Source: Scatophagus argus (Eukaryota > Chordata > Actinopteri > Scatophagidae). Taken from it: 64,000 nucleotides of DNA. Positions 50,601-64,000 of the stretch are shown here, piece by piece. The notes beneath the pieces are model-generated. The model made no database searches, was not told the origin of the DNA, and saw only the letters and a program-made list of their open reading frames with translations. The first letter of the stretch is position 1. Each line of letters begins with the position of its first letter. The stretch lies in assembly GCF_020382885.2 (NCBI RefSeq), contig NC_058499.1:10711872-10775871 (forward strand), in the 5' to 3' direction. Both the position numbers and the translations under genes were made by a program.

Positions 50601-50843
50601 GCGTGGACCAGGCATTTCCTCGTTTGCAGAATTTTCGCTGCAAGCTCCTGAGGTACTTTTTCTTGCCACCAGAACCTTTTAAGACATTAATGCTTTCATA
50701 CCTCAACAAAATACTGGGTTTTTTCTTATAATGTTTACTTTATCACATTGTGATATTTCTGCTTGCCTTTCTTCTCAAGGCGTGGCATCCAAGCAGAGCC
50801 TTTGTATGTTGGACACTGCAAGTACGAGTACCAGGATATTTGA
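44604..50843 (+). CDS. HEXA: Beta-hexosaminidase subunit alpha, with two alternative exon 11 copies
   Basis: Coding exons: 44604-44874, 45450-45554, 45669-45734, 45978-46024, 46178-46288, 46376-46477, 46727-46859, 47167-47347, 48039-48125, 48209-48281, then either 48761-48935 (11A) or 49936-50116 (11B), 50335-50425, 50545-50652 and 50780-50843. The product is 537 aa (11A) or 539 aa (11B). This lysosomal GH20 enzyme removes terminal N-acetylhexosamine and, with the beta subunit and GM2 activator, degrades GM2 ganglioside. A signal peptide ([14 protein letters not shown]) precedes VWPLPQ. Active-site motifs are [10 protein letters not shown] (Arg), HIVDDPSFP (Asp), SPGHT (His), [12 protein letters not shown] (catalytic Glu) and CMWGEYVD. 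The alpha-specific loop [13 protein letters not shown] is kept, which makes this HEXA, not HEXB. An in-frame Met at 44514 exists, but 44604 (ATCATGG) lies nearer the signal peptide. Confidence 0.96.
47674..47835 (+). repeat. tRNA-headed fish SINE copy, 3'-truncated
   Basis: A near-perfect B-box region (AGTTTCGAATCCCGGTCTGG) is followed by the same body as the copies at 2700 and 34871. It stops after ATTAGGTTAATTGGCTACTC. It lies in the HEXA intron 47348-48038, on the gene's strand. Confidence 0.8.
48761..48935 (+). other. HEXA: HEXA alternative exon 11A (beta-like pocket)
   Basis: This 175-nt exon enters in phase 0 (TTGTGTTGCAG|CGT) and leaves in phase 1 (AAGG|GTCAGA). It encodes 58 residues, including VEVWREG (human Trp392 position), [11 protein letters not shown] (human Tyr421 then Asp-Lys at 423-424) and [12 protein letters not shown]. 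The loop usually reading ISYGxDW is PGPTHNW here. The frame is fully open and remains open on both sides. It is homologous to exon 11B. Confidence 0.8.
48936..49935 (+). other. Intron between HEXA exons 11A and 11B
   Basis: Exactly 1 kb, AT-rich. The middle (about 49120-49330) has wording such as GTGTCCCGATCCTATATGG and GTATAGTATTGGGACACAGC, which resembles ends of a small non-autonomous DNA transposon of fish, but I cannot name it. The minus-strand open frame here is not a gene. Confidence 0.4.
49936..50116 (+). other. HEXA: HEXA alternative exon 11B (alpha-like pocket)
   Basis: This 181-nt exon enters in phase 0 (CTCTGCTCAG|ATT) and leaves in phase 1 (TCTG|GTGTGT). It encodes 60 residues, including [25 protein letters not shown] and [11 protein letters not shown]. 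It looks like the canonical vertebrate exon: the ISYGQDW loop is intact and Asn sits at the human 423 position. Confidence 0.92.
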
Positions 50844-51403
50844 GGATATTGGATGGATCAACACTGCAAGAGTTTTCTGGAGGATGTTTGAATTATTCAG
50901 TTTCATACAGCAATTACCTTTAGTTGATTCTGGAAAAAAATCTTGTGTGATGGATTTAAAGTGGTATTGTTTCCCAAGTGTTAAGTAAAATACCATTATG
51001 TACGCACTGCTTTCTCAGGGAGTTATCTCATTATCTATATTTTCTCATTATCATTTTTTGGAATAAGTATTTGAGTAATATGATTTTTTTTCCATATAAA
51101 GTAATCACAATATAGACGCGTTTACAAAAGCCCTCCTTAGAGGGAACTCAGGTGTTGCAATGCCATGTTGAATTTTAATTGAAGCAAATGAATGACAAAT
51201 ATAGAATGTACATTTTAGATTTAAATATTAATACTGGCTGTGTGCTGTACCTTCTTGTCTTGCATGGAAATGTAATAAGATAATGTTGGTGTGGAGAAAA
51301 TGTCTTTTTTTTTTAAATAGCTGTTATTGTAGCTATTTTAAAAAAATCCTATACCAATTCTCTTTGTCCCTGCGCATACTGTGATTTGATAGGCTTCCAG
51401 TCT

Positions 51404-51409
51404 AATAAA
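51404..51409 (+). terminator. Poly(A) signal of HEXA
   Basis: AATAAA about 560 bp after the stop; 50844-51430 is taken as 3' UTR. Confidence 0.5.
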
Positions 51410-51769
51410 AATAAACACATGGCCTTTATCACACTTAATGGAATTTCAGCTTTCTAGGTTGTCCATCTATTACTTCTGTGTGGAGGAAAAAAGCCTACAG
51501 AGGAAACCCAGAACTTACGCACTAAACAAAGAAACTCAAGTCAAATTAATTTTTGTTATAGCAAAATATGCTATAAAACATTGTTTGTTTGAAAGAGTTC
51601 TATAAGTTGATCAACATATGACATTTTCACCTTCAGAAACAAATAAGGAACTCCACATTTTATTTGGGAAAAACTGGGAAAATCCTCAGAAAGAAAGGAA
51701 AAAAGAAAGGAACAGGTAGTAACAGCAACAACAGCAATACTGTATTTAAAAATGAAAGGGTTAAGTTGA

Positions 51770-51874
51770 AAACACCCTTCTGTGAACAGTTAAAATACAA
51801 GGAAAGTACTGAATAATGGAAACACCCTTCTGTGAACAGTTAAAATACAAGGAAAGTACTGAATAATGGAAACA
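51770..51874. repeat. Perfect tandem duplication, 50 bp twice
   Basis: Positions 51770-51819 are repeated exactly at 51820-51869, and the first bases of a third copy follow. The lack of any difference points to a recent event. Confidence 0.95.
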
Positions 51875-52204
51875 TTCACTGGGAAGAGGGGACCTCTTCC
51901 TAGGCTTGCAGGTGTCATGAAAGTAACAATAACCAAATCTACAGCAGCAAAACAAGACAAGAGAGACAAGACAAGTCCCTGCTCTATCAAAGTTCAAAAT
52001 ATCATATAACCCTACAAGTTCGCTGTGTGCCTGCCAAGTGTTCGGTCCAGCAGGTTCTATGCAGAAACCACGTTCTAGAGTGATATAAAGGGCAGGATGC
52101 ACCTCATGTCATGGCCACACGTTGAGAGTGAGAGAAAAAGAATCAGTGAAAAATAATAATATTGCGGTTGCTAATTTAAATAGAAGTGCCACAGTCATGT
52201 GTCA

Positions 52205-52805
52205 TTGTCTGGTATGGTTGAGCAACTAAAAGGACAGGGACAGACTGCAATGGACAATCAGGTCTGCAGAAAAGATCACTGGTACCAAATTGCCCCTCAT
52301 CCAGGACTTGTACACCTCCAGGGCGTACCACACCCTAACCACACCCTGTTTGAACTTCTCCCCTCTGTACGTGTGCCTAAACAATCAGACTCAAGAACAG
52401 TTTCTTCCCCCAGGCCATCACTTTATTAAACTGTTAATATGTAAATAAGGGATTTGTATATAGTACTGTAAAGCAAATGATGTACACTTTCATCCATCCT
52501 CCCTCCACCCAGTACAAAGTATTGTTCCTTTGTCTGTTTAGTACTTCTCATTTGTCCTTACTTTGTTATAGTTTTATGTCTTTCTATGCAGATACTGAGA
52601 GCAAGTGTGACCAGAGTCAGATTCCTTGTATGTGTGAACATACACATAGAAGATTCTGATAAAGACATATATTGATCTATTTTTTGTTTTACATTTTTCT
52701 TTAATTGTAATTGTACATTTTTACTTATACTCTTTGTCACACCTCCAATTTATTTATTATTACTTTCTCTATTTTATCTGTATTTATGCACCCAATAAAT
52801 TTCTC
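52205..52805 (+). mobile_element. LINE 3' end (non-LTR, L2/Rex1-like)
   Basis: At 52220-52440, words such as GGACAATCAGGTCTGC, CCAGGACTTGTACACCTCCA and AACAGTTTCTTCCCCCAGGC are typical of the last part of the reverse-transcriptase ORF of common fish LINEs. The following sequence, up to CACCCAATAAATTTCTCC near 52800, looks like its 3' UTR and tail. The reading frame is broken and the 5' part is absent. The clade assignment is from memory and uncertain. Confidence 0.65.
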
Positions 52806-52829
52806 CTCTGGAGGTCAACCAAAGCTTCA

Positions 52830-55370
52830 ATCTTAAATTTTTCCCTGACACTGTTTTGAGCAACAGGGAAAACAAACTGGGTCTAATTTTAAAGATGGAT
52901 ATGACCCCAAAAAAATCTTATTACTGTAACTATACTTTCATTTGTAAGTGTCCCAGTCACACATCAGCTCTCAACAGCTGCATGGCCTGAGATCACACTT
53001 TGAAAACAGAGTCAAGTGGCGTCTGTCTCCCCCTAGAGGCCAGCCCGGGATAGACAGTGTTGATTAAGATGTTATCCTTCAAAAGTGACAAGTTTCAAGA
53101 CTCACCATCTGGAACCTCGATACAAGTGCAGAAAATGTATCATGCCATACTTGAAGCTGAGATTACACTATGACTTAAACTTCACAAGACACAAATAATT
53201 ATCTTAATTTGTGACTGGTTACGTGAAACCTCCTGGATATCTCAGCAAAGTGAGAGGGACCAGTTTCTGCCTTCACTTTCTGTCGTACTTCTATCAAAGA
53301 ACATGTAGGCCGAGACATTTTATTGTAGCTGATTTTTGGTTTGTTGGAAGCACTTGTGTGGTGACTTGAGTTGTGTTAAATAATTTACTTTGCTGTCAGT
53401 GAGAGTAGAATCCAAATCTTATTTCAAACATAAAGATTTTTGCTTCATTAGTGCTTCAGGGCATGCTGGGCTCTCTTTTTAATATGTACTGAGAATATCA
53501 TAGGACAGCACAAAACACACATGGGTTTTACAGTCACTGTGGTGTTAATTTACCTGTTGGATTGACCAGACGTTTGATGTGGACTGAGACAACTGATTTC
53601 CTCATTGTGTGGATTACAGTAATGGCAGCAGATGGCGAGGCGGAGTTGGGGCCATAGTGCTGACATCTCAATCCTTCCACTACATCAGACTTGGGGGGTT
53701 AGCAGCAAATGCTGAACTGAATGTAGCAAAGCTTAACTTAAATGGTTAAGCATTCATAAACCATTAGGTTTGTACCAAAACAGGTTTTTCACACATTATT
53801 TCAATGAAGATTTTGTCCAATTTTGGTTTTGTAATGCCAGAGGTTGTACAACTAGATACATTGTTTTACCATAGTTCTAAAAGTAGATTAGCATAATTAA
53901 ATGTCTGTTTTTATTGATTCGGTTGATGGTAGTTAAAGTGCGAGAAGCGAAGGAAACCAGATTTCTTTTAGGTTGTTTCAACAATTTAAAAGAAAATCTC
54001 AAAATTAAATATAATTAAAAAGTACATGATCAATTATGGCATGTTGTGTGTCTTACAAAGTTGAGACACCTGCTTCCTTTGCATAAAGACGACAGCAACA
54101 AATCTAAAAGTTAATCTCACTCTTTGACGATAGCTGACATTGAAGGAGATTATATCAAAAAGCTGCTTATACTGATACAAAGATTTGTGTACTGGCATTC
54201 AAGGGCATCACCTGAAGGACAATAAAATTATACCTTGCAAATTTGTGCCTGCTCTAGTGCATGTGCCTTCAATGTACATTTGAAAATATGTGGAAAGGTA
54301 ACAGCACTCTAATGAGGAGCTGATCTGTCTGATCTGCCAAGCGACTGAGCGAGGGTTTTATCGGTGACGTGAAACGGGTCGCTGTCAGGGCCCTGTCATC
54401 AGAAATGTTTTCACTAAATACATAATCATCCATCTGGCCCATGGCAGCAGGCTGCTAAAGATTGGTCGCATCTGCTCAACAATCACAGAGCTGTGGAGTG
54501 AAGAAACGTGACAGTTATCCCTGTCAGGCAAAATCTCAAAGTAGCACTTTGCTGATGGCAGCAGCATCTTAACCCGTCCTGACAACTGGAGAGTCAGGCA
54601 GCCAAAAAGACAGAACGGATTACTACATGCCTGTGGTGTAAAGTGTGAACATTATGCTTTCGCTTTACGCAAACCAACTGAGGCAATACACATAATATCA
54701 CTGATACTTATCACGTTCAGAGTTGAAATGAGCGTCTAAAGTTCATCCTCAAAGATGACCTTTGAGCGTGCACCTTAGAGGCAAATTTCCTTCCTAATAG
54801 TGTGAAGAACAAGATAATCAGCTCACACCTGACATGTGAGTAACACCTGCGTTACGTAATCTGATATGATACTCCAGATTAACATGCTCAATACCGCTTA
54901 GGTCAGTATAAATGTGTATTTTCGGCTTAGCCACAGAGGGGGTTGAGATGATGTTTTCAGTGTAAATTCTTACTGCGACCAAGCAAATAGAGGAATGTAA
55001 ATATACATTTACAGTGCAAATGGGATTTCCAGTGGTTGTTTATTATGTCAAATGTCACATTTCTCTTCAGTGGCTGTCTGACTGAACACAACCAGAATAC
55101 AAGCTGATGCCAGTTTCGAACCCCGTGAAACTGATTTTAATGGCTTCACAGCCAGTCTGGATACAAAGTAACAGGCCTGTGGCAGAACTATGGTCATTAT
55201 GGAGTTCATTTCTACATAGTAACAACGTGCACTAAATGCGGTTTCAGTGTGTTCTGATCTGAGCTAAAATTTTAATATTTATGATGCAGCATTTTCCTTA
55301 AAAAAACAGCAAACAAACAGAGAACAGACTCATAAAAGAAAAATCCCTCTCAGATACTGCACTCTTCCTC
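52830..55370. other. HEXA-NR2E3 spacer, first part
   Basis: About 2.5 kb of AT-rich sequence with scattered short frames. I see no gene or named repeat. Confidence 0.5.
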
Positions 55371-55384
55371 TGTTTTATTTTATT

Positions 55385-55460
55385 CTTCTTATCATTTTTT
55401 TATTCAAGAATTTCCCTCCAGGGATTAATAAAGGAATTCTGATCTGATTCTGATTAGTAT
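55385..55460 (+). mobile_element. LINE-type 3' tail
   Basis: The stretch AATTTCCCTCCAGGGATTAA followed by TAAAGGAATTCTGATCTGATTCTGATT is the common fish non-LTR 3' tail ending in short TCTGAT repeats. Only the tail is present. Confidence 0.6.
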
Positions 55461-55499
55461 TTTGCCTTTGGGACATTTCACTGTGTTGTCAGTTGTGCT

Positions 55500-57432
55500 G
55501 AAAGAAAGTCTCACTCCCAAATTGTCAGCCAGTTTTGTGTGTGTGTGTGTATGTGCTACATTCAGATAGCCACTAGTCTGTAATCCTTTTATACACCAGT
55601 TTAGGCTAACAGAAAGAACTCTGTTGTCAGTACCACATTGTTTCTTCAGAATCAAGAGTGACTTAAAAAGGATTGCAGACTTGATAGAAACAATCTGTGG
55701 ACATGGGGCATCACTATCTTTAGTGTCTTTGCTACTTTTGATCTGATTACAGAGTTGGCCTTGATGTTGCTTACCGTATGCAATAATCACAACAGTTACC
55801 ATTGTAGTGTGCCTCTGTTAGTAGTGTACCTGGGTCACTAATTAGGCAGACGAACCCTCTGGAGAAAAGTCACCATATGGCAGAAGAAAGGAATTAAGGG
55901 TCAACTTGTTGCTGCTCCCTCAATCTTTGCACTAATTGTTTTTTTTTCTCAACACCCCCTTTTGTTATCCCCCTTCAAGAAGGAGGCCGGATTTCATGTA
56001 AGCTACTTTGCTGATTTGGAGTGGATGTATTCTTCTGAGGCTGTTAGTATCACTGATAAGGATAGTATGGCACAGAGGGAAAATCTCAACTACCCTGTTA
56101 ACCACATTGCACTGTTAACAGGAAGGCAAGGAGCACAACTGTACTCACAGTGGCACAAATAATTTAATGTTTTGTGGCAGAATCTCTTGTTGGTTAGCTC
56201 TCGTCACACAGTTTTGGCTCATTCCCCATTAGCACTCACTGTTCAAAGCTCGCACACTCTGAGTCCACTCCTTTGGCTTTGTGTCCTTTCTCTGCAACTA
56301 ATAGTCAATTACCAAAAAAATTAAAAAAAATAAAAATAAAAACAGGCATCTTTGCCTGTGTACATTTACTTTAAACTTTCTTGTCATATCCATTAATGTC
56401 AACAAAATCTGTATTTTACACACCTAAACAGACGTGCACACAATTTCATTTGCACTTGTATCCAAAAGTAAAAGTTAGCAGAATGGCCTCCTGTGGGTCT
56501 TTTTTGGTGACAGTCTGATCAGTGATAACAAGTAAACTTTAACTAGTCAATGAGTAGCGAATTGAATGACAGAGAAAGAATTTGCAGATCACTGCAGTAT
56601 TATTTTGTCAACAATATTAAATGCGTTACTGTCATTTTTTTTTTGTTTCTAACAATACTACAATTGTATTATTTACTTTTTATTTTTAGATTTCACACCA
56701 TATGATAAATCTCCATTAGATTACAGAGCCTGGAGTTCGGATGAGACATCTCTGGATGTACTGGATGTGAAAATAAATCTCCCTCTGGAGCAATCAGCAG
56801 AAGATGGGTTGTGTAGTACAACAAAGAGAAATTATTCAAAATATCTTAAAGCAGTAATAAAGTGTCAAACGAGAGGTGATGATTTATGATAGTACATTGG
56901 TCCTTTTCTTTTTCAGCGTTCACCCTTGTTGGATGTGGTTATGTGGTGTGACTGATTGATTTACCCTTAGAGACGGTAAAGATTAAGAGGATGACAAATC
57001 AGCATTTGCTTACACAGCGCCTGGTGCTAATCTCCTTGTCTTCCTTCAGAAAGAGCCCAGACGACTCAGACTTGCACATTCATTCTGGCAAGGAAAGAAG
57101 GAGACAAGAAGTAACTCTACTGACCTCCTATTGCATCAGAAACGACCAGTAAAAGGACAACAGGACTGGATCAATATCATCGAGCATTCCCGAGAAATTC
57201 TGTGATGTTGCTTTAACTTTAAGCTTTAGTGGAAACAATTTCAAATTCCTCATTTTTTGTGTTTTGGGGGCATCAGTATGTGCCAGAGCATCACATGAAA
57301 AAATGCTTTGATTCAGCCAAGCAACTACACCAAAATCACTTAAAGCAGAAGAGGAAATACTACAGGGAATAATCTTATATTTGTCTGAAACAAGTTGTTA
57401 AGTGAAGGTCAGATATTAGAACATTTTTCAGA
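55500..57432. other. Upstream region of NR2E3
   Basis: It contains a short GT tract at 55537-55556 and an open frame at 55962-56162 with no recognised family. The acceptor-like TTCCTTCAG at 57041-57049 could begin the NR2E3 5' UTR exon that runs to 57508. No separate gene is supported. Confidence 0.45.
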
Positions 57433-59706
<2,274 letters not shown>

Positions 59707-59980
59707 ACACACGTCAAGGGAAACCCCGCTAAGAGAACATACTATACCAGGCCTCAAGTAACATGCTGGCTTGCTGTATATTTTGTATTTATGCCATTTT
59801 AAATAAGTAAGCACATAGCGATTAAGTGGTCATTATTTTCCTCATGAATTTTGTTGTAAAGAACCACAGAAATACATTATTTTCTGTTGGTAGTTGTAGG
59901 TTAGTTGCATGGAAAAGCATTTTTATCACAGTGAGATATGAAAATAAGCCTATGCATTTCATGTGTAAGCATTTGTCCCA

Positions 59981-59986
59981 AATAAA
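59981..59986 (+). terminator. Poly(A) signal of NR2E3
   Basis: AATAAA about 275 bp after the stop codon. Confidence 0.45.
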
Positions 59987-60413
59987 TACAGAAATTTTGT
60001 TTTATTTACATTTGACAAGCATGTTCATCTTAGGTCATTGTTTCCATTCTTTATTTGGTTTTACAACACAAAAGTCAATAACAGACACTATGCAGATCAC
60101 ATCCGGTCATTTTATTAATGTTAAGCTACTTATTGTGTGTTACAGATATATTGGTAATGTTGTATATGTTAGTCAGTATGCAATAAGACTGTTGTTACAT
60201 ACTGTCACACTCTTTAGTAACATGTCTCGGTCACCAATATTTAATAACCATATTTTTGGATGTTTGTCGTGAAAAAAGGACTCTACAATCATTTTCTAAA
60301 AACTCTTTAACATCAATATTAGACTCAGAAATACAGTGCTGGTTTGGATCTAATTTGATTTGTCTGCTGGACAATATGACAACAATCATCACAGCTAAAG
60401 AGGCTTAGGCCTA

Positions 60414-60484
60414 CTAAAAGATAGGATCAGCAGTTTTCTTTCCAGACAGGGTTCCTGGATACTGTTGGAGGAACTTTTCCTGGC
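60414..60484 (-). other. Unassigned terminal-exon-like open frame
   Basis: On the minus strand a strong polypyrimidine tract and acceptor (TTTCTTTTTTCCTCCTAG) precede a frame entered in phase 1. It reads QEKFLQQYPGTLSGKK then TADPIF and a stop. It looks like the last coding exon of a small gene, but I do not recognise the protein and found no matching upstream exon between here and STOML1. It may be chance. Confidence 0.25.
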
Positions 60485-60569
60485 CTAGGAGGAAAAAAGA
60501 AAAGAATAAATTTCACTGTGCAGTCAGCACAGTAAAAACCTGACCACTAAAATACTCGTTAGAGACCAT

Positions 60570-60850
60570 GGATGATGTCAACTTGGGGCTATGTCCTGGA
60601 TTAGTCCCTACAGTTTCGGCTATTTAACGTTAGGTGGCGGTAATGACCACGTTCACAGATGTGTTGGTAAGTAAATACCCAGAAGAAGAGCTGGAACAAA
60701 ACACGGAAGAACGTTACGCTAGCTGGTTAGCTAAAGCTGTAGTAATAAACGTAACTATTTTGTTTACGTTAACTAGGCGAATTTGGCTAGGATCTACAGC
60801 TGGTAATTAATATGAACTGAAAAAAGAAATGGCTGTTGTTTTTACAGACA
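60570..60850. promoter_or_regulatory. STOML1 promoter/5' UTR region
   Basis: It contains TTAGGTGGCGGTAATG at 60630-60645 and CAGAAGAAGAGC near 60681, a pairing I associate with a dispersed element often found at teleost transcription starts. GCTAGC/GTTAGC words follow at 60717-60735. A possible 3' splice site (TTTTTACAG) ends at 60847, just before the start codon, so the 5' UTR may be spliced. Assignment is inferential. Confidence 0.35.
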
Positions 60851-63603
60851 ATGTTTAGCAAGTCGTATCAGCTTCTCCCTCAGAGGGACCCAAGAAGTAC
60901 GAGGAGTCCTGGCTTGTTTGTCGATCATGATGGCTTTACCGAGCCCGGCTACCATAAAGGACTTTCTTTTGACAACATGCCCAACGTCTCTGAAAATGAC
61001 TTCACTGGTAGGCAGAAAACAGCAGTTAATTACACTTACATTAACTATAGCAGTTATGATTATTTAGAGTCCTGTCGTAATAAATTATTTTAAGGATGGG
61101 CAAGGCAGTGGGATTAAGTTTAACAAAGTGGCTTCAAATAGTCTAATTAATATAATTAGTATTCCACTTTACCGATTTCTGTGTCTAAATATGAGTGTTT
61201 TTACCCTTTATGACCGACAGATGTCACCGTGTTCCTATTAGCTCTTCAGTTGTTTGGGTTATCTTTAATTTCATTTTTCACAAAGCAGTTTATTTTTCTT
61301 GCAGACAGGTGAAACGCAGTACAAAGGCTCAGACTGAGACTGATACTCTTTTTTTTTCTTTCTTTTTGTTAAGATACCTCCCAAGGATGGCTGTCCTGGT
61401 TTTGCAATCTGATTGTCATCTCCCTTGTCTACATCTGCACCTTTATAACATTTCCTATAACAGGATGGTTTGTCCTGAAAGTAAGCTGAAATGATGTCTC
61501 ATCAGTTACACCAACAACATGTCCACTCACTTGATGAGAATAAATTCAAACAGATGTGATTCATTTTGTTCATAGACTGTGCCTAACTACCAGAGGATAG
61601 TAGTTTTTCGTCTGGGTCGAGTGTGCCCTCCCAAGGGCCCTGGTATTGTTCTCGTGCTGCCCCTCATTGACCAGTGGCAGAGAGTAGACCTGCGTACTCG
61701 TGCTTTCAACATCCCTCCTTGCCAGGTAAACCACTTTTCTCTGTCAGCTGTTGTAATAGACAACTTGTTCAAGTCCCTAAATGCCAAAAAATGCAGACTG
61801 TGGTCAGACAACTGTGGTCATGAGCAGTTTCCCTCATATTCTCCTACAGCTTTACCAGAGAAATTTTTAAAAAGGTAAAGGATAGGTTCATTGTTGAAGT
61901 CATAATTATCAGGTTCCCATGTGGACTTGGAAACAAGTTTTGATAGTTGGAATTATTCACTTTGCTTATACTGGAAAACAACAATTTGGTGTGTTTAACT
62001 CAGACAACTGAAGCTTCATGAAAGCTTCAGATAAACTTTTTAATATATTTTTGCATGGACGGAGGACTGTAGTTCTTGCCCCTGTTGAAGATGTTTAGAT
62101 GTTTGCTGTAGAGTTGTGTGATTTTACTGAATCATGCCGGCTCACTGGTGAACTTCAAGACAAAGTGTGATTTACTGTGTCCTGCAGGGGGCACTCTTTT
62201 CCCTCTGTGAAGCTGAAACTGGAGAAAGTAAACTAATCCTGGGAGACCAGTCGAACAATGTTTTGCTTTCAGTGTTGTGTCTACGTCTTTGCTTTGCTTA
62301 GCCTTTTTCTAAATGTATATTCATCCTTACACAGTGAATATGACTTGTCAGTTCCAGCTTTATATTCTTTGAACTGTTACAAATGTTACATGGCCAGTGT
62401 TTGGTCTAACACTTTTATGAAATGCAATTTTGTATATACTATAGGTGACTACACAGGATGGCGGTGTGTTATCAGTGGGAGCAGACATTCAATTTAGGAT
62501 CTGGAACCCTGTCATGTCAGTAGTATCAGTCCAGGACCTTAATGCCTCCACCAGGATGACGGCACAGAATGCTTTGACCCACAGCCTGGCCAGGAAGACT
62601 GCAAGGGAGATCCAAACTGAGAGAGTTAAATTGGGAGAATATCTCGGGGTGAGACTACACTGGAGCTCCTCTCTGCTGCCTTTCTGTCATAGTACGTAAA
62701 ACTTACACCCTGTCTTGCTCTGTACAGATGGATATAAATGAGTTGACTCGGCACTGGGGGCTGGAGGTGGATAGGGTGGAGCTTACCCTGGGCTCTCTAC
62801 TGAAAGCTCCAGATGATGGCACCTCTGGACCCCTCATCATGCCTCCCTCTGTGCCTGGACTGGAAGGCCTCACTGGCCCCATTCAGCAGTTGGCCATGCA
62901 CTTTCTGGGCCACAGTGCCAGTTCACAGCATAAACAAGGTATGAACCCAACACACAGACCCCACCCCCCCCCCACACACACTGTTAGTTTAACATGTGCC
63001 CATTATACTAACGTTGTGCAATACATCTTTGTCTTTTGCTCCTCAGAAGACAGCATAACTTTTACAGATGAGCTCAGCAGTGTACCCCACGTTGTTGTGG
63101 CCACACCAGGTTCTGTTGAAGAGCTGCTCGATGCGGTCAAGCTCCTGCTCTCTGAAACTTTGGTCTGCCAGATTGGGGCCAGCTTCCAGTTTGACATAAG
63201 TTCTGAAAATGGACAGAATCGCACTTACTATGTGGATTTGAGCCAAGGTGATGTTTGATGTATTCCTGTGAATACTCCACAAATACTCCACAAGAGCATT
63301 GCCTTCAAGATAAATCCAGCAACTGAATGCAAACTGTTTAATTATGCTCAAAGCTATGGTTACATAAATATCTTATATCTATCATTGCTCTGTGTCTCTT
63401 CTGTAGGTAGTGGTGCAGCTGGAGCAGGAACCTTGTACAGAGAACCAGATGTGACACTGAGTATGAGTGATATGGACCTTCTGGCCTTGTTCCAGGGTGA
63501 GCTACGGCCGTTTGCCGCTTACACCAGTGGCAGACTTAAAATCCAGGGAGATATTAAGACTGCCATGAAGTTGGAAGAACTCATAAAACTCCTTAAGAAA
63601 TAG
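60851..63603 (+). CDS. STOML1: Stomatin-like protein 1 (SLP-1)
   Basis: Seven coding exons: 60851-61007, 61374-61480, 61576-61725, 62445-62648, 62728-62938, 63047-63247 and 63407-63603. They give 1227 nt (408 aa; human 398). STOML1 is a late-endosomal/lysosomal membrane protein linked to cholesterol traffic. The N-terminus has a YxxPhi sorting motif (YQLL in SKSYQLLPQRD), comparable to the GYRAL motif of the human protein. A hydrophobic hairpin follows (CNLIVISLVYICTFITFPIT, residues about 63-82). The SPFH/stomatin domain has YQRIVVFRLGRV, GPGIVLVLPLID and DLRTRAFNIPP. The C-terminal half is an SCP2 lipid-transfer domain (SETLVCQIGASFQFDI, then GRLKIQGDIKTAMKLEELIK), the hallmark that separates STOML1 from other stomatins. 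The start is the first ATG in frame. Confidence 0.96.
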
Positions 63604-63707
63604 TGATCACAGTAGCATTTCTAAATATTTATTAAATCCTTAATAATGTTAAATCCTTAAAGTGTAAAGTGAAAGTTTTCTTAATGTATGTACTGTAATA
63701 TAAACTG

Positions 63708-63713
63708 AATAAA
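63708..63713 (+). terminator. Poly(A) signal of STOML1
   Basis: AATAAA 105 bp after the stop codon. The remaining sequence to 64000 contains a T-run at 63941-63959 and no recognised gene. Confidence 0.55.
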
Positions 63714-64000
63714 CTGAATTTTCTCTCACACAAATCTCTTTACAAATTAAAGCAAATGCTTGTTTAGAAAGGCAACAAACTTTCAGAAGTCTCATGACCT
63801 GGTCTCTCAGAAGTCCTCGACCTGGGGCTGACTGAGTACACATTTTGGTGGATGGTAGTTTCAGTGTTCTCCATCAATGTAAAGCTTTGTCTCCAGACAT
63901 TCAAACTCCTCTGACCCGACCTGACTTGAAAGCCTTCTTCTTTTTTTTTTTTTTTTTTTAAACCACATCTCCAAAGTTGAATCGGAGAGCCTTGATCAGC

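Noticed and set aside
55962-56162. 66-residue plus-strand frame upstream of NR2E3
   Set aside because: The peptide has normal composition, but no family was recognised and no partner exons were found. It may be chance.
59826-60272. 148-residue plus-strand open frame
   Set aside because: It lies in the AT-rich NR2E3 3' UTR, spans its poly(A) signal, and shows no domain or family resemblance.

Overview
The window is vertebrate nuclear DNA, most likely from a spiny-rayed (percomorph) teleost. The proteins are clear orthologues of human chromosome 15q genes. Introns are short GT-AG introns, and the spacers carry CA/GT microsatellites, tRNA-headed fish SINEs, a dead Tc1/mariner copy and LINE 3' tails. 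Eight protein-coding genes were assembled exon by exon, and each closes in frame.

Layout: the last three coding exons of INTS14 (+, 275-1353, cut by the window edge) converge on HACD3 (-, 2180-7682). HACD3 is head to head with PPCDC (+, 7968-15187) across a 285-bp promoter. After about 5 kb of spacer comes C15orf39 (+, untranslated exon near 20.5-20.7 kb, CDS 23481-29416), which converges on ARIH1 (-, 33139-43839). ARIH1 is head to head with HEXA (+, 44604-50843). About 6.6 kb of repeat-bearing spacer leads to NR2E3 (+, 57433-59706) and STOML1 (+, 60851-63603). The human counterparts lie in separate blocks of 15q22-q24, so the gene pairs are conserved but their order is reshuffled.

These are mostly unrelated housekeeping genes: Integrator complex, very-long-chain fatty acid elongation, coenzyme A synthesis, E3 ubiquitin ligation, lysosomal hexosaminidase and a late-endosomal stomatin, plus a photoreceptor nuclear receptor. 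HEXA and STOML1 both act in the endolysosomal system.

The most striking observation is in HEXA. Two homologous exons (48761-48935 and 49936-50116) both encode the segment equivalent to human exon 11, with identical splice phases (0 in, 1 out), so only one can be used per mRNA. They keep the catalytic Trp and Tyr but differ at the two residues that separate alpha-type (Asn-Arg) from beta-type (Asp-Leu) substrate pockets. This looks like mutually exclusive splicing that could switch hexosaminidase substrate preference. Other points of interest are a uORF in C15orf39 that ends across the main start codon, a C-terminal Tudor-like extension of that protein, tandem M-boxes before HEXA, a 42-bp perfect palindrome beside an ARIH1 splice site, and an unassigned terminal-exon-like ORF near 60.45 kb.
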